Below, one piece after another: positions 7,055 through 13,879 of a stretch of DNA of 18,181 bases (positions are counted from its first letter, which is position 1; each line of letters starts with the position of its first letter). The position numbers and the translations under genes were made by a program. A model generated the notes under the pieces. It was not told the origin of the DNA, did no database searches, and saw only the letters and a program-made list of their open reading frames with translations. The stretch comes from Kiritimatiellia bacterium (GTDB lineage: Bacteria; Verrucomicrobiota; Kiritimatiellia; RFP12; UBA1067), in NCBI GenBank assembly GCA_016303225.1, contig JAEDMC010000037.1:1-18181 (forward strand), given 5' to 3'.

Positions 7055-8167
7055 ATGGAACTTTCGCTGCTCATCAACAAGTTCAACCTGAAGGGACGCC
7101 TTGTCGCGCTGGAGCCGTTCGGCAACGGCAACATCAACGATACGTTCCTGGCGATCTACCGCAACACGTTCACCGAGACGCAGGTCATTTTGCAGAAGGT
7201 GAACCGCAAGGTGTTTCCCGTGCCCGAGGCGATCATGTCCAACATGCACGAGATCACCAAGCACTGCCACGAGAAGCTGGAGGCGGATGCGAAGGCCGGA
7301 CGCGACGACCGCGTGTGGCAGATGCCGCGGATCGTCAAGGCGAAGGACGCGAGGGACTATGTCGTGGACGACAACGGCGAGATCTGGCGCGTCATCACCC
7401 GTATCATGTCCGCCCACGCCTTCAACGTCGCGCAAGGTCCCGAGCACGCGATGGAGTGCGGCGCGGCGCTCGGACACTTCCACTACCTCATCTCCGACAT
7501 GTCGCCGAAGGCGATTGTCGATCCTCTGCCCGGCTTCCATGTGACGTCCGGCTATCTGAAGCAGTATGATGCGACGCTGAAGACGAAGGGCGCAAAGGCG
7601 CTCCTCGGCGCATCCATGGAGGCGAAACGTCTCGCGAAGTTCGTCGAAGAACGCCGTGCGCTCGCCGTCTGCCTCGAGAAGGCGCAGAAGAAGGGCGAAC
7701 TCAAGAAGCGCATGTTCCACGGCGACCCGAAGGTCAACAACATCATGATCGACGATGTGACCGGCAAGGGCACGGCCGTCATTGACCTGGACACGGTGAG
7801 CCCGGGGCTCATCCACATGGACTTCGGCGACGCGCTTCGTTCGATCTGCAATCCGGCGGGCGAAGAGGAGACGAACCTCGCCAAGGTCGTGTTCGACGAG
7901 GACCTCGCGACGGCCTTCTGCAAGGGCTACATGCGCGAGGCGGGGGCATTCCTGACGGACGCCGATCGTGCGTATCTCTACGACTCGATTCGTCTCTTGC
8001 CATTTGAGCTCGGGCTTCGCTTCTTCCAGGACTATCTCGCCGGCAACGTCTACTTCAAGACGACGCAGCCCGCCCAGAACCTGAACCGCGCGCGCGTCCA
8101 GTTCCGCCTCTGCGAGTCCATCGAAGCCCGCGAGCGTTCCATCCGCAACGTGCTGAAGAGACTGTAA
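7055..8167 (+). CDS. APH-fold sugar kinase, N-acetylhexosamine 1-kinase-like
   Basis: This 370-aa protein has the aminoglycoside-phosphotransferase/choline-kinase fold. The N-terminal nucleotide loop is FGNGNINDTFL (22-32), followed by VILQKVN (44-50) and VFPVPEAIM (53-61), which resemble NahK-type kinases. The catalytic loop HGDPKVNN (222-229) gives Asp224 and Asn229, and IDLDTVSPG (243-251) gives the metal-binding acid. NahK phosphorylates N-acetylglucosamine or N-acetylgalactosamine at C1 in salvage of mucin or chitin sugars; applying that substrate here is an inference. AAGGAGA ahead of ATG 7055 is a good ribosome site, and the gene starts 9 nt after the peptidase stop. No NahK-pathway partners (phosphorylase, uridylyltransferase, epimerase) lie nearby. 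Confidence 0.78.
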   Translation: MELSLLINKFNLKGRLVALEPFGNGNINDTFLAIYRNTFTETQVILQKVNRKVFPVPEAIMSNMHEITKHCHEKLEADAKAGRDDRVWQMPRIVKAKDARDYVVDDNGEIWRVITRIMSAHAFNVAQGPEHAMECGAALGHFHYLISDMSPKAIVDPLPGFHVTSGYLKQYDATLKTKGAKALLGASMEAKRLAKFVEERRALAVCLEKAQKKGELKKRMFHGDPKVNNIMIDDVTGKGTAVIDLDTVSPGLIHMDFGDALRSICNPAGEEETNLAKVVFDEDLATAFCKGYMREAGAFLTDADRAYLYDSIRLLPFELGLRFFQDYLAGNVYFKTTQPAQNLNRARVQFRLCESIEARERSIRNVLKRL

Positions 8168-8185
8168 GACGAAAGAAAAACAAGA

Positions 8186-9595
8186 ATGACAAGACGTGAA
8201 TTCCTGTTTTCCTCCAGTGCCGTGACGATGCTGTCCGGCTGTCGGTCCTTTGACCTGTTCGGCACCCCCGCGATGACGTTTGGCGTCGTGAGCGACATCC
8301 ATGTGACGACGCCGAAGTCGTGCGCGATGTTTGAGAAGGCGCTCCAGCAGTTCAAGCGCCGCGGCGTCGATGCGGTGATGGTGCCTGGCGACATCACGGA
8401 CTGGGGACTCAAGGTGAGCCTCCGTTACGTCAAGGAGACCTGGGACCGCGTGTTCGGCGGCACGGATGTCGTCCCGCTCTTCTGCACCGGTAACCACGAT
8501 TACGACGGCTGGGCCTACGGTGACATGACGATGGAGATGCACGCCAACGGCTATTCGGAGGCGGATCGCATGGACAAGGATCTCCCGGCGGCCTGGGCGG
8601 AGATTTTCGGCGAGAAGTTCGCGAACGTCCGCTGCCGCACCGTGAAGGGCTTCGACTTCGTTTCGTGCGAATTTGGCGCGAGCGACGGGACGGAGCTGAA
8701 GGCCTGGGCGAATGCGAACCGCGCGCGTCTCTCCGGCAACAAGCCGTTCTTCTTCTTCCAGCATCTGCCGATCAAGGGCACGACGGTGGACAGCTTCGGC
8801 TGGGCGGACAACGGGGTCACCAAGCCGATCCTCGACGCGTATCCGAATTGCGTGGCATTTACTGGCCACACGCATCGTCCGTTCATCGACGAGCGCCAGA
8901 TCTGGCAGGGGGCGTTTACGTCCGTCGGCATCCCGTCGCTCTCTTACGCCGGACTGCCGGGCGGATACGAGAACGGCGGTGGGAACCGCGGCGGCAAGTC
9001 GAAGCAGGCGATGGGACCGATTCCGGTCCGCCGTGACCTCCGCGGCGGCGAGGGTTTCATCGTCAGCGTGTGGACGGACAAGATCGTCATCGAGCGCCGC
9101 GACATCGAGGAAAATGACGACGGTGCGCCCGAGTGGCTGATTCCGCTCGCCGCCGGGGCGGTCGAAAAGCCCTATGCGGACAAGATGCGGGGTGCGCGGG
9201 AGCCGATCCCGCAGTTTCCGGCTGGAGCGGAACTTGATCTCGAGACGCGCAACACGGAGAATCGGTCCGGTTTCTGGACGATCGTGCTGAACTGCGAGTT
9301 CCCGAGCGCCGTCATGCCCGAGGGGCACCGCGTGTTCGACTACGAGATCCGGGCGGTACCGACGGACGGTTCAGAGGTGCTCGTGAAGCACTTTCTCTCC
9401 CCCGCCTATCCGAAGATGGCGAAGTACGAGCCCGCGCGCCAGCGCTTCTGGTTCGACGTCGCCGAACTGCCGCAAGACAAGGACTACCGGATCGAAGTCC
9501 GCGCCCGCAACTGCTTCGAGTGCGTGAGCGCGCCGCTCGTCTCGCGGATTCTCCGCGGACGGCCTGGGCTTGACAAGTCGGACAAGACGCTCTGA
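8186..9595 (+). CDS. Tat-signal lipoprotein, calcineurin-like metallophosphoesterase
   Basis: This 469-aa protein begins TRREFLF (2-8), matching the twin-arginine consensus, and continues to a lipobox LSGC with Cys19. It should be folded in the cytoplasm, exported by Tat and lipid-anchored. The metallophosphoesterase core shows SDIH (36-39, DxH), PGDITD (67-72), GNHD (102-105), a later FQHLP and FTGHTH. Together these are the five blocks that hold a two-metal centre. The last 110 residues or so are rich in beta-type sequence and resemble a fibronectin-III-like domain. The substrate is unknown; the family includes nucleotidases, phosphodiesterases and sugar or lipid phosphatases. The start lacks a strong ribosome site. 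The stop overlaps queE by one base (TGATG). Confidence 0.85.
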   Translation: MTRREFLFSSSAVTMLSGCRSFDLFGTPAMTFGVVSDIHVTTPKSCAMFEKALQQFKRRGVDAVMVPGDITDWGLKVSLRYVKETWDRVFGGTDVVPLFCTGNHDYDGWAYGDMTMEMHANGYSEADRMDKDLPAAWAEIFGEKFANVRCRTVKGFDFVSCEFGASDGTELKAWANANRARLSGNKPFFFFQHLPIKGTTVDSFGWADNGVTKPILDAYPNCVAFTGHTHRPFIDERQIWQGAFTSVGIPSLSYAGLPGGYENGGGNRGGKSKQAMGPIPVRRDLRGGEGFIVSVWTDKIVIERRDIEENDDGAPEWLIPLAAGAVEKPYADKMRGAREPIPQFPAGAELDLETRNTENRSGFWTIVLNCEFPSAVMPEGHRVFDYEIRAVPTDGSEVLVKHFLSPAYPKMAKYEPARQRFWFDVAELPQDKDYRIEVRARNCFECVSAPLVSRILRGRPGLDKSDKTL

Positions 9596-10173
9596 TGTAC
9601 GAGCTCGTCGAGATCTTCGAATCGCTGCAGGGCGAGGGGCGCAACACGGGAAGGCCGTGCGTCTTCGTTCGCTTCGCCGGCTGCAACCTGAAGTGTCCGT
9701 GGTGCGACACCGACGTGACGAAGCGCTTCTCGGCTTCGTTGGACGAACTTCTGGCGGAGCTCGGGCAGTACAAGGCGAAGAGCGTCATCCTGACGGGCGG
9801 CGAGCCGACGATGCAGAAGGAGATGCCCGAACTGGTTGCGGCGCTGAAGAAGGCCGGTTATTGGATCGGCGTGGAGACGAATGGGACGAATGATGCGGAC
9901 TGGCTCGGCTTTGTGGACTATGTCGCCTGTTCGCCCAAACGAGGCGCGTCGGTGAGGCTGGTCGAAGCCGACGAGGTACGTGTGGTGGCCGAAGACGAGG
10001 CGACGGCTGACTTCTGTCGGAAGGTCCGCAGGCAGATAGCCGCGACCGACTACTACGTTTCGCCGTGCGATCATGACGGACAGATTGACTTTGCGACGGC
10101 GAAGTCGGTCCTTTCGCAGCTCGCCGGTTGGTCGCTCTCGGTGCAGTTGCACAAGATTTTGGGATTCAGATAA
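9595..10173 (+). CDS. queE: 7-carboxy-7-deazaguanine synthase (radical SAM)
   Basis: This 192-aa enzyme converts 6-carboxytetrahydropterin to 7-carboxy-7-deazaguanine, the ring-contraction step on the way to queuosine in tRNA. Landmarks are SLQGEGRNTGRPC (10-22), the iron-sulfur ligand motif C30-NLK-C34-PW-C37 (CxxxCxxC), the SAM-binding TGGEPTMQ near 75 and the C-terminal QLHKILGFR typical of QueE. The length suits the compact QueE type. The other pathway genes (queC, queD, queF) are not in this window. The ATG overlaps the preceding stop by one base, so translation is probably coupled. Confidence 0.93.
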   Translation: MYELVEIFESLQGEGRNTGRPCVFVRFAGCNLKCPWCDTDVTKRFSASLDELLAELGQYKAKSVILTGGEPTMQKEMPELVAALKKAGYWIGVETNGTNDADWLGFVDYVACSPKRGASVRLVEADEVRVVAEDEATADFCRKVRRQIAATDYYVSPCDHDGQIDFATAKSVLSQLAGWSLSVQLHKILGFR

Positions 10174-10195
10174 AAGAGAATGAGAGCCGTGTCTG

Positions 10196-11080
10196 ATGCC
10201 TAGGCTGCTTTTGGGTCTTGTGCTGGCGGCGTTGTCCGTCACGGGGTTTGCCGCGACCTTCATCTTCGGCGGGGCGCTGACGAAGGGGTACGGCGTTTCG
10301 CCGGAGATGCTGTCGTTTCTGCGCTTCGCAATCGCCGGCACGACGATGCTGACGGTCGGGTCCGTCACGGCGCACGGACGGAAGAAGCTGGGTTCGCCGT
10401 CACGCCGCGACTGGCTGTCGATGCTCTGGCTCGCGCCGGTCGGCACGGCGATCATGGCCTGGTGCGTCTTCATGGGCTGCGCGCGCGTCAGCACGGCGAA
10501 TGCCTCGATGGCCGATGCGCTGACGCCGCTGATGATCTTCGTTGCGGATGCGCTCGTGCGGCGGCATGTCGACGGACGGGGGCTGATCGGACTTCTCTGT
10601 GGCCTCATCGGCGCGCTGCTCGTCATCCAGATCGTCCATTCCGGCGGACTGGCGCTCGAGGCCTACTCGTCCGGCGACGTGTACATTCTCCTGTCCGCGG
10701 CGGTCTGGGGCGTCTATACGGTGTGCGGACGCGAGCTCAACTGCCGGCTGGGATCGTCCGTCTTCACGACCTGGACGATGCTGCTTGGCGCGGCGATGAT
10801 GGGGGCGGTGTGTCTTTTCGGCGACTTCGCCTGGCCGGCGACGCCGCGTGCGTGGCTGCTGACGATGGGTCTCGGGTTCGTGTCGACGCTGATGCCGTTC
10901 TGGACCTGGAACGCCGCGCAGAAGTTTCTGCCGATCTCCACCTTGGCGATGACGGCCTATTTCACGCCGGTCATCGCCGTTGCGCTCGGCGTCGTCTTCC
11001 TCGGCGAAGGCGTGACGCCCCTGCAATGGCTCGGCACGGGCTTTGTCATCGCCTCGGCCCTGGTCGAGACGAGACGCTGA
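10196..11080 (+). CDS. EamA/DMT-superfamily transporter
   Basis: This 294-aa very hydrophobic protein has about ten predicted membrane helices, arranged as two EamA-type halves (about 5-140 and 155-292), the usual layout of the drug/metabolite transporter superfamily. Typical elements include FLRFAIAG after helix 2, SMADALTPLMIF in helix 4, and SAAVWGVYTVCGRE at the start of the second half. The second half ends with TAYFTPVIAVALGVVFLGE (the helix 9 consensus). The family exports amino acids, nucleosides or drugs; the substrate here is unknown. It starts 22 nt after queE with only a weak purine-rich ribosome site and appears to be the last gene of the long operon, because a new promoter follows. 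Confidence 0.85.
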   Translation: MPRLLLGLVLAALSVTGFAATFIFGGALTKGYGVSPEMLSFLRFAIAGTTMLTVGSVTAHGRKKLGSPSRRDWLSMLWLAPVGTAIMAWCVFMGCARVSTANASMADALTPLMIFVADALVRRHVDGRGLIGLLCGLIGALLVIQIVHSGGLALEAYSSGDVYILLSAAVWGVYTVCGRELNCRLGSSVFTTWTMLLGAAMMGAVCLFGDFAWPATPRAWLLTMGLGFVSTLMPFWTWNAAQKFLPISTLAMTAYFTPVIAVALGVVFLGEGVTPLQWLGTGFVIASALVETRR

Positions 11081-11104
11081 CGGACGTCCGGAATGTGATA
11101 TAAT
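11077..11104 (+). promoter_or_regulatory. Extended -10 promoter for the HTH-EIIA gene
   Basis: CTGACG (11077-11082) is separated by 16 nt from a perfect TATAAT (11099-11104), which is preceded by TGA (TG at 11096-11097, extended -10). Exactly 7 nt separate TATAAT from the ATG at 11112. The expected transcription start is therefore at or one base before the start codon, predicting a leaderless mRNA. Confidence 0.72.
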
Positions 11105-11111
11105 ACGGGAG

Positions 11112-11825
11112 ATGTCACGCGAGATACTTAATCTGAAGCAGGCGGCGGAGCACGTTCATCTGGAGGAGAACGAGCTCAAGCACTTCGCCCAGCGCGGGGA
11201 GATCGAGGCGATGAAGCGCGGAGACGACTGGCTCTTCGAGCACCGGGCGCTGGACGAGTGGGCGCAGCGGAATCTCCTCGCGGCGAACGAGAAGGGCCTC
11301 AGGGAGCAGCACCGCGTGATGATGGACGAGAACCGCCGCGCGGACAGGGCGAGCTGGGGCGTCGCCGACCTCTTCTACGCCGAGACGATCGACCTCGCCG
11401 TGCAGGCGAAGGCGAAGGCGGGCATCTTGCGCGACATGACGGACCTCGCCGACCGCGGCGGTAAGGTGTACGATCCGGACGGGCTCTTCAAGGAGCTTGA
11501 GGCGCGCGAGGCGGCGGCATCGACCGCGATCGGAGAGGGAATGGCGCTCCTGCATCCGCGCTTTCACGATCCCTATCTCTTCGAAGAGAGCTTCATCGCG
11601 TACGGGCGCAGCGTCCGTCCGATCTTCTTCGGCGCGGCGGACGGCGAAGGCACGCGGCACTTCTTCCTCATCTGCTCCACGAACCACGAGGAGCATCTCC
11701 ACATCCTCGCGCGGCTTGCCATCCTTGCGCACGGCACGGACCTCATGGAGCGCCTTGACGCCGTCGAGACGTCCGAAGACGCGATTGCCGCAATCCGCGA
11801 CTGCGAAGCGGAATATAGAAAATGA
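11112..11825 (+). CDS. HTH (excisionase/MerR-like) - PTS EIIA domain fusion
   Basis: This 237-aa protein joins two domains. Residues about 5-60 (LNLKQAAEHVHLEENELKHF, then RGEIEAMKRGDDWLF) match the excisionase/HTH_17 type of winged helix DNA-binding domain. Residues about 82-232 match the fructose/PtsN-type phosphotransferase EIIA domain: AIGEGMALLHPR with presumed phospho-acceptor His148, RPIFFGAADGEG (169-180), FFLICSTNHEEHLHILARLA (184-203) and a final SEDAIAAIRDCE. EIIA-Ntr proteins accept phosphate from HPr and regulate carbon, nitrogen or potassium homeostasis. The fusion suggests phosphorylation-controlled DNA binding, which is an inference. ATG 11112 is chosen because a promoter sits 7 nt upstream and the domain starts at once; the 23 extra upstream codons overlap the transporter gene. 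The end overlaps the next ATG (ATGA). Confidence 0.8.
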   Translation: MSREILNLKQAAEHVHLEENELKHFAQRGEIEAMKRGDDWLFEHRALDEWAQRNLLAANEKGLREQHRVMMDENRRADRASWGVADLFYAETIDLAVQAKAKAGILRDMTDLADRGGKVYDPDGLFKELEAREAAASTAIGEGMALLHPRFHDPYLFEESFIAYGRSVRPIFFGAADGEGTRHFFLICSTNHEEHLHILARLAILAHGTDLMERLDAVETSEDAIAAIRDCEAEYRK

Positions 11826-12463
11826 AATACAAGCACTGGTTCTTCGACTTGGACGGGACGCTCGCGCGGACGGGCGAAGACATCGTCGTCGCCTGGAAGG
11901 GCGCGCTACAGGCGATGGGGCGCGATCTCACGAACTTCGACAAGGTGTTCAAGATCGGGCCGACGCTCGAGAAGATCGTCTACGAGCTCTACGACGACGC
12001 GACGCCGCAGCTCGTCGAGGACTTGATGGCGAAGTTCAAGCCGCTCTACGACGAAAGCGGATTTCCGAACACTGTCCCGTACGCGGGCATTCCCGAGCTG
12101 CTCGCGGCGATTCGCGCGGCGGGCGGCAAGTGCTACATCGTTACCAACAAGCGGCACCGCGCGACGCAGCTTATCGCGAAGAAGTTTGGCTGGGACCGGA
12201 CGATGGACGGCATCTGGAGCTATGACTCGTTCGAAACGAAGTACAAGAAGCCCGAGCTGCTGGCGAAGCTGCTCACCGAGCTCAAGGTCGATGCGGCCGA
12301 TGCGGTGATGGTCGGTGACACCAAGGGCGACGTCGAGACCGGAAAGGCGAACAAAACCGCCACGATCGGCGTCACTTACGGCTATGGAACGTCCGAAGAA
12401 GTGGCCTCGGCGGACTATGTTTTTTCTGCGGCGGGCGATATTGCCAAAAATCTCCTGATTTGA
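11822..12463 (+). CDS. HAD-family hydrolase, phosphoglycolate-phosphatase-like
   Basis: This 213-aa cytoplasmic phosphatase of the haloacid dehalogenase superfamily has all four motifs. FFDLDGTL (7-14) contains nucleophile Asp9 and acid/base Asp11. IVTNK (motif II) lies near 105, YKKPELL gives the motif III lysine near 140, and VMVGDTKGDVETGKAN gives the metal-binding acids near 165. A helical cap sits between motifs I and II, as in phosphoglycolate and pyrophosphate phosphatases (Gph/PpaX type). The substrate is uncertain. It overlaps the HTH-EIIA gene by 4 nt, so the two are probably translated together. Confidence 0.87.
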   Translation: MKYKHWFFDLDGTLARTGEDIVVAWKGALQAMGRDLTNFDKVFKIGPTLEKIVYELYDDATPQLVEDLMAKFKPLYDESGFPNTVPYAGIPELLAAIRAAGGKCYIVTNKRHRATQLIAKKFGWDRTMDGIWSYDSFETKYKKPELLAKLLTELKVDAADAVMVGDTKGDVETGKANKTATIGVTYGYGTSEEVASADYVFSAAGDIAKNLLI

Positions 12464-12469
12464 TACAAT
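12441..12469 (+). promoter_or_regulatory. Extended -10 promoter for pyrH-frr
   Basis: TTGCCA (12441-12446) lies 17 nt before TACAAT (12464-12469), which is preceded by TGA (TG at 12461-12462). That TGA is also the stop codon of the HAD gene. The GTG start of pyrH begins exactly 7 nt after the -10 hexamer, the same geometry as at 11099-11112, so this message too is predicted to be leaderless or nearly so. Confidence 0.72.
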
Positions 12470-12476
12470 TTTAGGC

Positions 12477-13208
12477 GTGAAAAAATCTTCTTCGAGCAAG
12501 TTGAAGTACAAGCGCATTCTCCTGAAGCTTTCAGGAGAGGTGCTGGGCAACAAGGAAACGGGCGAGTGCATCGACCCGAAGAACCTGGCGTTCATGGCCG
12601 AGCGGGTGAAGAAAATCCACGCGATGGGCTGTGAAGTCGGCATTGTGCTTGGCGGCGGCAACATCTTCCGCGGCCTGACGGGCGCGTCGAAGGGCGTGAA
12701 CCGCGTGACGGGCGACTCGATGGGCATGCTTGCGACGATCATCAACGCGCTCGCGATGATGAATGCGCTGGAGTCGATCGGCGTGCCGACGCGCGTGATG
12801 ACCGCGATCGAGATGCCGAAGCTCGCCGAGCCGTTCATCCAGCGCCGGGCGCTCCGGCACTTCGAGAAGGGCCGCGTCGTCATTTTCGGCGGCGGCACGG
12901 GCAATCCCTATTTCTCCACTGATTCCGCGGCGGCGCTGAAGGCGAGCGAAATCGGGGCGGACGCGCTGCTCAAGGCGACGAAGGTCGACGGCATCTACAC
13001 GGCTGACCCGAAGAAGGATCCGAAGGCGAAGAAGTACGCGTCACTCAAGTACGAGACGGCGCTCGAGAAGCGCCTCAAGGTCATGGACTCGGCGGCGTTT
13101 GCGCTTTGTATGGACAACGGCATTCCGATCGTGGTCTTCGACTTCTTCGACAAGAACGCGCTCGAAGGCGTCATCAAGGGAAAGACGGTCGGAACCATCG
13201 TTAGTTAA
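12477..13208 (+). CDS. pyrH: Uridylate kinase (UMP kinase)
   Basis: This 243-aa amino-acid-kinase-fold enzyme phosphorylates UMP to UDP with ATP in pyrimidine synthesis. YKRILLKLSGEVLG (11-24) is the canonical N-terminus, followed by GIVLGGGNIFRG (55-66), GDSMGMLATIINALA (79-93), VIFGGGTGNPYFSTDSAA for nucleotide binding and DGIYTADPKKDPKAKKY. The GTG at 12477 is preferred because a promoter sits 7 nt upstream and no Shine-Dalgarno is usable. It adds a short Lys/Ser-rich lead (KKSSSSK) before the conserved core; a TTG just ahead of KYKR is the alternative start. The following gene is frr, the usual partner. Confidence 0.95.
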   Translation: MKKSSSSKLKYKRILLKLSGEVLGNKETGECIDPKNLAFMAERVKKIHAMGCEVGIVLGGGNIFRGLTGASKGVNRVTGDSMGMLATIINALAMMNALESIGVPTRVMTAIEMPKLAEPFIQRRALRHFEKGRVVIFGGGTGNPYFSTDSAAALKASEIGADALLKATKVDGIYTADPKKDPKAKKYASLKYETALEKRLKVMDSAAFALCMDNGIPIVVFDFFDKNALEGVIKGKTVGTIVS

Positions 13209-13276
13209 GCGGTTAAGAGATCAAGCGGTTGAGAATTTAAGCGACAAAGAAGTCAAGAGCTGAAAGGTGATAAGAC
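13205..13276 (+). repeat. 8-nt degenerate tandem repeat filling the pyrH-frr spacer
   Basis: Nine consecutive 8-nt words start at 13205, 13213, 13221, 13229, 13237, 13245, 13253, 13261 and 13269. Examples are TTAAGCGG, TTAAGAGA, TCAAGCGG, TTGAGAAT and TTAAGCGA; consensus (T)(T/C)AAGCGG. The first word contains the pyrH stop codon, and the ninth ends on the base before the frr ATG, so the tract is exactly 72 nt. It supplies the frr ribosome site (AAAGG at 13263-13267). No terminator-like hairpin is visible. Confidence 0.85.
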
Positions 13277-13840
13277 ATGGAAACGGTAGCAGAAGTTTTG
13301 AATGACACGACGGCGAAGATCGCGAAGAGCTTTGACGCCCTCAAGCAGCAGTTCGCGGGTCTCCGCACGGGCAAGGCCTCGCCGGCGATGGTCGACGGCG
13401 TGCAGGCCGATGCGTGGGGGTCGAAGCAGCCGCTCAAGAACATTGCGACGATCTCGACGCCCGAGCCGCGTCAGATCAAGATCACCCCGTTCGATCCGTC
13501 GACGATCGACGGCATCATGAAGGCGATTCTCGCTGCGAATCTCGGCGTCACGCCGCAGAGCGACGGCAAGGTCGTGCGCATTACGGTCCCCGAGCTCAAC
13601 GAGGAGCGCCGCAAGGAGATCGTCAAGCAGGCGAAGACGCTGTCCGAGGCGCAGAAGGTCGCGATGCGCAACGTTCGTCGCGACGCGAACGACCTCGTGA
13701 AGAAGCTGGAGAAGGACAAGAAGATTTCCGAAGACGACCTGAAGCAGGCCCTTGACAAGATTCAGAAGGCGACGGACGACGGCATTGCCAAGATCGACGC
13801 CGAGCTGAAGGCCAAGGAAGCCGAGGTCATGGCGGTCTAA
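13277..13840 (+). CDS. frr: Ribosome recycling factor
   Basis: This 187-aa protein, with EF-G, splits the post-termination ribosome. The length is normal for the family. Recognisable landmarks are LRTGKASPAMVDGV (30-43), a central beta-domain with PEPRQIKITPFD, then LGVTPQSDGKVVRITVPELNEERRKE split over residues about 92-117. The C-terminal helices contain RNVRRDANDLVKKLEKD. The ATG is preceded by AAAGG within the 8-nt repeat tract. The gene pairs with pyrH as in most bacteria; despite the 68-nt repeat spacer I see no terminator between them. Confidence 0.96.
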   Translation: METVAEVLNDTTAKIAKSFDALKQQFAGLRTGKASPAMVDGVQADAWGSKQPLKNIATISTPEPRQIKITPFDPSTIDGIMKAILAANLGVTPQSDGKVVRITVPELNEERRKEIVKQAKTLSEAQKVAMRNVRRDANDLVKKLEKDKKISEDDLKQALDKIQKATDDGIAKIDAELKAKEAEVMAV

Positions 13841-13843
13841 TCT

Positions 13844-13879
13844 CAGGTTTGGGAAGTTTGGAAGGTTTGGAGGTCTTGT
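13844..13879 (+). repeat. 9-nt degenerate tandem repeat filling the frr downstream spacer
   Basis: Four 9-nt words lie back to back: CAGGTTTGG (13844), GAAGTTTGG (13853), AAGGTTTGG (13862) and AGGTCTTGT (13871). The last base is directly before the ATG at 13880. The junction of the third and fourth words makes GGAGG (13869-13873), which is the ribosome site of the next gene, at 6 nt spacing. Confidence 0.8.

Noticed and set aside
5663..9328. A 1221-codon open frame on the minus strand, and many other long minus-strand frames
   Set aside because: It lies across four well-supported + strand genes, and its translation is Arg/His/Leu/Asp-rich with no domain. Such frames are expected in GC-rich DNA with strong third-position bias.
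13205..13276. Short repeat tracts as a CRISPR array
   Set aside because: Words are 7-9 nt, degenerate and without unique spacers, and there are no cas genes.
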